From Acidaminococcaceae bacterium (GTDB lineage Bacteria; Bacillota; Negativicutes; Acidaminococcales; Acidaminococcaceae), in NCBI GenBank assembly GCA_022653215.1, contig JALCSJ010000086.1, positions 1 to 9,072 on the forward strand: DNA of 9,072 nt. Reading direction: 5' to 3'. Numbering within the stretch: position 1 is the stretch's first letter; every line of letters starts with the position of its first letter. Shown piece by piece: positions 7,400 to 9,072 of the stretch. Made by a program: the position numbers and the translations under genes. The notes under the pieces were generated by a model. The model was not told where the DNA came from, made no database searches, and worked only from the letters and a program-made list of their open reading frames with translations.

Positions 7400-7542
7400 G
7401 AAAAAAGTGCTTACCGAGTAAAAGAAAAAACTCCTTACCAAGTGATTGAAAAAATTGCTTACCAAACAATGGAAAAATCTGCTTACCGAACTGTTGAAAA
7501 AATTCCTTACCGAAGTGCTGAAAAAAGTGCTTGACTTTTACA
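7400..7542. repeat. IS-B right end: six inverted repeats at exact 24-bp spacing
   Basis: CTTACC (the complement of GGTAAG) begins at 7410, 7434, 7458, 7482 and 7506, and the sixth position, 7530, reads CTTGAC. Each is preceded by GAAAAAA-type tracts, mirroring the left end. The outermost box is seven bases from the tip, exactly as on the left. The change to CTTGAC creates TTGACT at 7531-7536, a near-perfect outward -35 box six bases from the tip. Confidence 0.92.
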
Positions 7543-7823
7543 CCTGTGAAAGCAGCCAGTTTCCCAGCCACTTCTTTGCGAATATCTCCACTGCCACGAT
7601 AAACCGTATAAGCTACACAACCACCTTTTTTATACCCTTCAACAAATACATCTAATGCTCCGGGAGTCGGTTCATGGGCATCTACATCCCCATGAGAAAA
7701 ATTAACAGCAGGTCCCGGCAAGGGGTCCCCGCGTAAATCCAATCCAGCAGTTTGTTGTCTTTCCTCTTGTCCGGCTGCATTATCAATGCCTAATCTTTTG
7801 AATTTCTCGCTTAAAGAATCCAT
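7543..7823 (-). pseudogene. PLP-dependent aminotransferase, N-terminal fragment cut by IS-B
   Basis: These are the first ~93 codons of a class I/II (fold type I) pyridoxal-phosphate aminotransferase, probably of the aspartate-aminotransferase-like group, whose full length would be around 400-450 residues. Recognisable stretches are LDLRGDPLPGP (residues 28-38), NFSHGDVDAHEPTPGAL (41-57), GGCVAYTVYRGSGDIRKEV (67-85) and KLAAFTG (88-94). The catalytic lysine and most of the fold are lost. The start is ATG at 7823-7821 with GGAGGAAAG upstream. A TATAAT lies at 7894-7889 on the minus strand, but no good -35 is seen. The gene ends exactly at the IS-B tip, and its frame continues through the IS-B repeats to a stop at 7359. 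The missing 3' part is not present left of IS-B. The family call rests on remembered sequence similarity and the substrate is unknown. Confidence 0.75.
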
Positions 7824-7926
7824 TGTCTTTCCTCCTTGTAATTTCGCTTACATTATTTATTATCTTCATCATACATTCTTTTCTTCATATTATATTCAAC
7901 TTTGCAGAAATTAGCTAGATACAAAT

Positions 7927-7961
7927 AAAGAACCGGAAGCCTTTTAAGCTTCTGGTTCTTT
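7927..7961 (-). terminator. Intrinsic terminator after the Fic gene
   Basis: A 14-bp stem pairs 7927-7940 (AAAGAACCGGAAGC) with 7948-7961 through one G-U pair and a seven-base loop. On the minus strand it lies 28 bases past the fic stop and is followed by a T-rich ATTTGTATC. On the plus strand the tail is TTTTC then TTTGCTTTTT. It can therefore stop transcripts from either side and probably isolates fic from the aminotransferase fragment. Confidence 0.8.
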
Positions 7962-7989
7962 TCTATTTGCTTTTTCCCCTTAAAAATAG

Positions 7990-8601
7990 TCACTTTCTTA
8001 AATCTTCAGTTTTGTACAAGGAATATCCTTCGTAATAATAACTATAGTCGATACCTTTCATATAAACTTGAGCATCTTCTATCTTGATAGTTAAAGCTTG
8101 TTGCAATAAAACTTTTATTTCCACATCTTTGATTGGACTACGTTCCATAGCCAAAAGATAATCATCTTTGTCTATTAAGCTCCAATCAATAACAACTTTT
8201 AATTCTTTCTTTAAAATAATATCCAACCAGATTCTTGTACTTCTGCCATTACCTTCTCTAAAAGGATGTGCTATATTCATTTCAACATACTTTTCTACAA
8301 TCTCATTAAAATTCGATTGAGGCATTTTTTCAATGTGTTCCAAAGATACGTTTAAATACATAACCGGGGCAAAGCGGAAATTACCTTTAGAAATATTAAC
8401 ATCTCGAATTTTCCCGGCAAAATTATAAACATCACCAAAAATATAGGCGTGTATTTTTTGCAATGATTCAACTGTACCTGGCTGCAATTTATTTAAATAG
8501 CCACTGGTAAAAAGCTCTATAGCCTTTTCTTTGGTAATTCTTTCTTCCGTTCTAGCCAATTCCATAGAATCAGTTATACCAAGTTTGTTCTCTAAAGTCA
8601 C
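7990..8601 (-). CDS. Fic-domain protein adenylyltransferase, class III (C-terminal inhibitory motif)
   Basis: This is an intact 203-residue single-domain Fic protein. The family attaches AMP from ATP to a hydroxyl side chain of a target protein. The catalytic motif HPFREGNGR is at residues 112-120, with His112 as the general base and Glu116 at the metal position. The target-docking flap GKIRDVNISKGNFRFAP is at 63-79. Near the C-terminus SYYYEG (187-192) fits the inhibitory S/T-xxx-E-G/N motif. Its position after the core defines class III, the layout of Neisseria NmFic, so the enzyme is expected to be self-inhibited. The start is a GTG at 8601-8599 with GGAG nine bases upstream; the following ENKLGITDS is a typical family beginning. 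A TATAAT promoter lies upstream and a strong terminator downstream. It stands alone, with no antitoxin-like partner beside it. The target is unknown. Confidence 0.93.
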   Translation of the reverse strand: MTLENKLGITDSMELARTEERITKEKAIELFTSGYLNKLQPGTVESLQKIHAYIFGDVYNFAGKIRDVNISKGNFRFAPVMYLNVSLEHIEKMPQSNFNEIVEKYVEMNIAHPFREGNGRSTRIWLDIILKKELKVVIDWSLIDKDDYLLAMERSPIKDVEIKVLLQQALTIKIEDAQVYMKGIDYSYYYEGYSLYKTEDLRK

Positions 8602-8661
8602 CTTATCTCACTCCAGACTATCGTTTAGCATAAACACCTATTTTGTCTTACTCTTTCGCTC

Positions 8662-8690
8662 ATTATAACATACTTGGGTGCTAGAAGCGA
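8662..8690 (-). promoter_or_regulatory. Putative promoter of the Fic gene
   Basis: On the minus strand TATAAT occupies 8667-8662 with TG one base upstream (TGTTATAAT), a good extended -10 element. Transcription would start about 55 bases before the GTG start. The -35 position at 8690-8685 reads TCGCTT, a poor match, which is tolerated with an extended -10. Confidence 0.55.
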
Positions 8691-8720
8691 TGAAACAAAG
8701 CCGTTTTTAAATTTCCGTTC

Positions 8721-8843
8721 TTATTTAAACAAATCACTGTGACTCCCAGTTCTAGATAAAGCAAGCACCAAAACATCTTCATATATTCTATACACTAAGA
8801 GCCAGTCCGGTGAAATATGACATTCCATATGGTTAGCGTAATT
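8721..8843 (-). pseudogene. YafQ-type toxin, C-terminal remnant
   Basis: This is a remnant of a type II toxin of the YafQ/RelE group, ribosome-dependent mRNA endonucleases. The frame is open for 40 residues and ends at TAA (8723-8721). It reads ECHISPDWLLVYR and then RTGSHSDLFK, the two hallmark blocks of YafQ, with the catalytic-type His, Asp-Trp, His and Phe positions still present. The N-terminal half is lost. A stop at 8846-8844 closes the frame, and the usual H-x-L-x-G segment before ECH is missing (only NYANHM precedes it). No ribosome binding site stands before the internal ATG at 8828-8826. It lies on the opposite strand to the RelB/DinJ antitoxin that starts 100 bases away, so it is not that antitoxin's normal downstream partner. 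It is probably debris from another toxin-antitoxin pair. Confidence 0.75.
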
Positions 8844-8892
8844 TCATATCATATTCTTCGGCGATTCGTATTCGTAATTATTTGTTCTTTGA

Positions 8893-8921
8893 TTGACATT
8901 GTATACCTTTTGTACTATTAT
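8893..8921 (+). promoter_or_regulatory. Promoter of the RelB/DinJ antitoxin gene
   Basis: TTGACA at 8893-8898 is a perfect -35 box, and 17 bases later TATTAT at 8916-8921 is a good -10 box. The start point would be near 8928, about 16 bases before the ATG. GTATAC at 8901-8906 in the spacer is a small palindrome that could belong to an operator, as these antitoxins repress their own operons; that part is inference. Confidence 0.75.
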
Positions 8922-8943
8922 ATTGGTGAAGGAGATGATTAGC

Positions 8944-9072
8944 ATGACTACTATTCCTACTCAAATTCGTATTGACTCTAATTTAAAAAAACAAGCTACA
9001 CTTCTATTTGACAGCTTAAGCATGGATATGTCAGGAGCCGTTAATATTTTTCTTCGTCAATGTGTCTTACAC
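8944..9072 (+). CDS. RelB/DinJ-family antitoxin, N-terminal part (runs off the right edge)
   Basis: These are the first 43 codons of a type II antitoxin of the RelB/DinJ family. Such proteins bind and block a YafQ/RelE-type mRNA endonuclease and repress their own operon through an N-terminal ribbon-helix-helix domain. TQIRIDSNLKKQA (residues 6-18) supplies the strand and first helix, and LSMDMSGAVNIFLRQ (25-39) is the strongly conserved family block. The ATG at 8944 has AAGGAG ending ten bases upstream (8929-8934). An in-frame ATG at 8935 is too close to that site to be the start. The gene has its own good promoter. The cognate toxin would be expected just past the right edge. The family is about 80-110 residues long, so roughly half is missing only because of the window end. 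Confidence 0.92.
   Translation, partial: MTTIPTQIRIDSNLKKQATLLFDSLSMDMSGAVNIFLRQCVLH

Larger units (their letters stand above)
4799..7542 (+). mobile_element. IS-B: complete IS21-family insertion sequence with six-fold 24-bp end repeats
   Basis: This 2744-bp element runs from TGT at 4799 to ACA at 7542 and contains istA and istB on the plus strand. The boundaries were set by aligning the two ends: both start with TGT, and every GGTAAG box lies at the same distance from its tip on both sides (first box 7 bases in, then every 24 bp). Both genes are intact, so it may be mobile. No target duplication is seen: CTTTTTCT precedes it and CCTGTGAA follows. The two flanks come from unrelated genes, IS-A istA on the left and an aminotransferase on the right. 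IS21 elements usually leave 4-8 bp duplications, so the flanks were probably rearranged after insertion. Confidence 0.93.

Noticed and set aside
4791..7550. Target-site duplication around IS-B
   Set aside because: The bases next to the two tips (CTTTTTCT and CCTGTGAA) do not match at 4, 5 or 8 bp.
7531..7560. Complete outward promoter from IS-B into the flank
   Set aside because: TTGACT is present, but the expected -10 position (7554-7559, AGCCAG) does not match, so at this locus only a half-promoter exists.
8836..8880. Short minus-strand frame with RIAEEYDMKLR just before the YafQ fragment
   Set aside because: It is too short to assign and is out of frame with the toxin fragment. It may be toxin N-terminal debris or chance.

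Overview
The window (about 42-43% G+C by eye) looks like a chromosomal accessory segment of a Firmicutes-type bacterium. Strong AGGAGG-like ribosome binding sites, a Firmicutes-style aminotransferase fragment and the TTGACA/TATAAT promoters suggest this. The aminotransferase and rml genes would fit the Negativicutes, but that is a guess. I see no new multi-gene defence or metabolic system. The striking content is a pair of IS21-family elements and the gene wreckage around them.

Layout. (1) 1-1995, minus strand: the dTDP-L-rhamnose operon rfbA > rfbD > rfbC. rfbC runs off the left edge, and rfbB is presumably beyond it. Together these turn glucose-1-phosphate and dTTP into dTDP-L-rhamnose for surface polysaccharide. 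A perfect 11-bp palindrome lies just upstream of rfbA. (2) 2086-2803, minus strand: a broken Fic-family gene. Its N-terminal domain and C-terminal winged-helix region remain, but the catalytic HPFxxGNGR core is deleted and the 5' end is missing at an IS boundary. (3) 2823-4798, minus strand: IS-A, an IS21-family element with intact istB and an istA that lacks its N-terminus, plus its right end. (4) 4799-7542, plus strand: IS-B, a structurally complete and different IS21-family element (2744 bp). It has istA and istB overlapping by ATGA, and each end carries six transposase-type repeats spaced exactly 24 bp apart. (5) 7543-7823, minus strand: the first ~93 codons of a PLP-dependent aminotransferase, cut at the IS-B tip. 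(6) 7990-8601, minus strand: an intact class III Fic adenylyltransferase with a C-terminal S-xxx-E-G inhibitory motif, its own terminator and an extended -10 promoter. (7) 8721-8843, minus strand: a C-terminal remnant of a YafQ-type toxin. (8) 8944 to the right edge, plus strand: the start of a RelB/DinJ antitoxin with a good promoter, cut by the window end.

How it fits together. The rhamnose operon is ordinary housekeeping or surface metabolism. Everything from 2086 rightward is a decaying, insertion-prone zone. The two sides of IS-B do not belong to one gene: IS-A istA lies on the left and an aminotransferase on the right, with no visible target duplication. A deletion or recombination after insertion is therefore likely. 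The best items for a second look are the symmetrical 24-bp iteron arrays of IS-B, the outermost right repeat that has become an outward -35 box (with the same geometry in IS-A), and the periodic peptides these arrays can encode.
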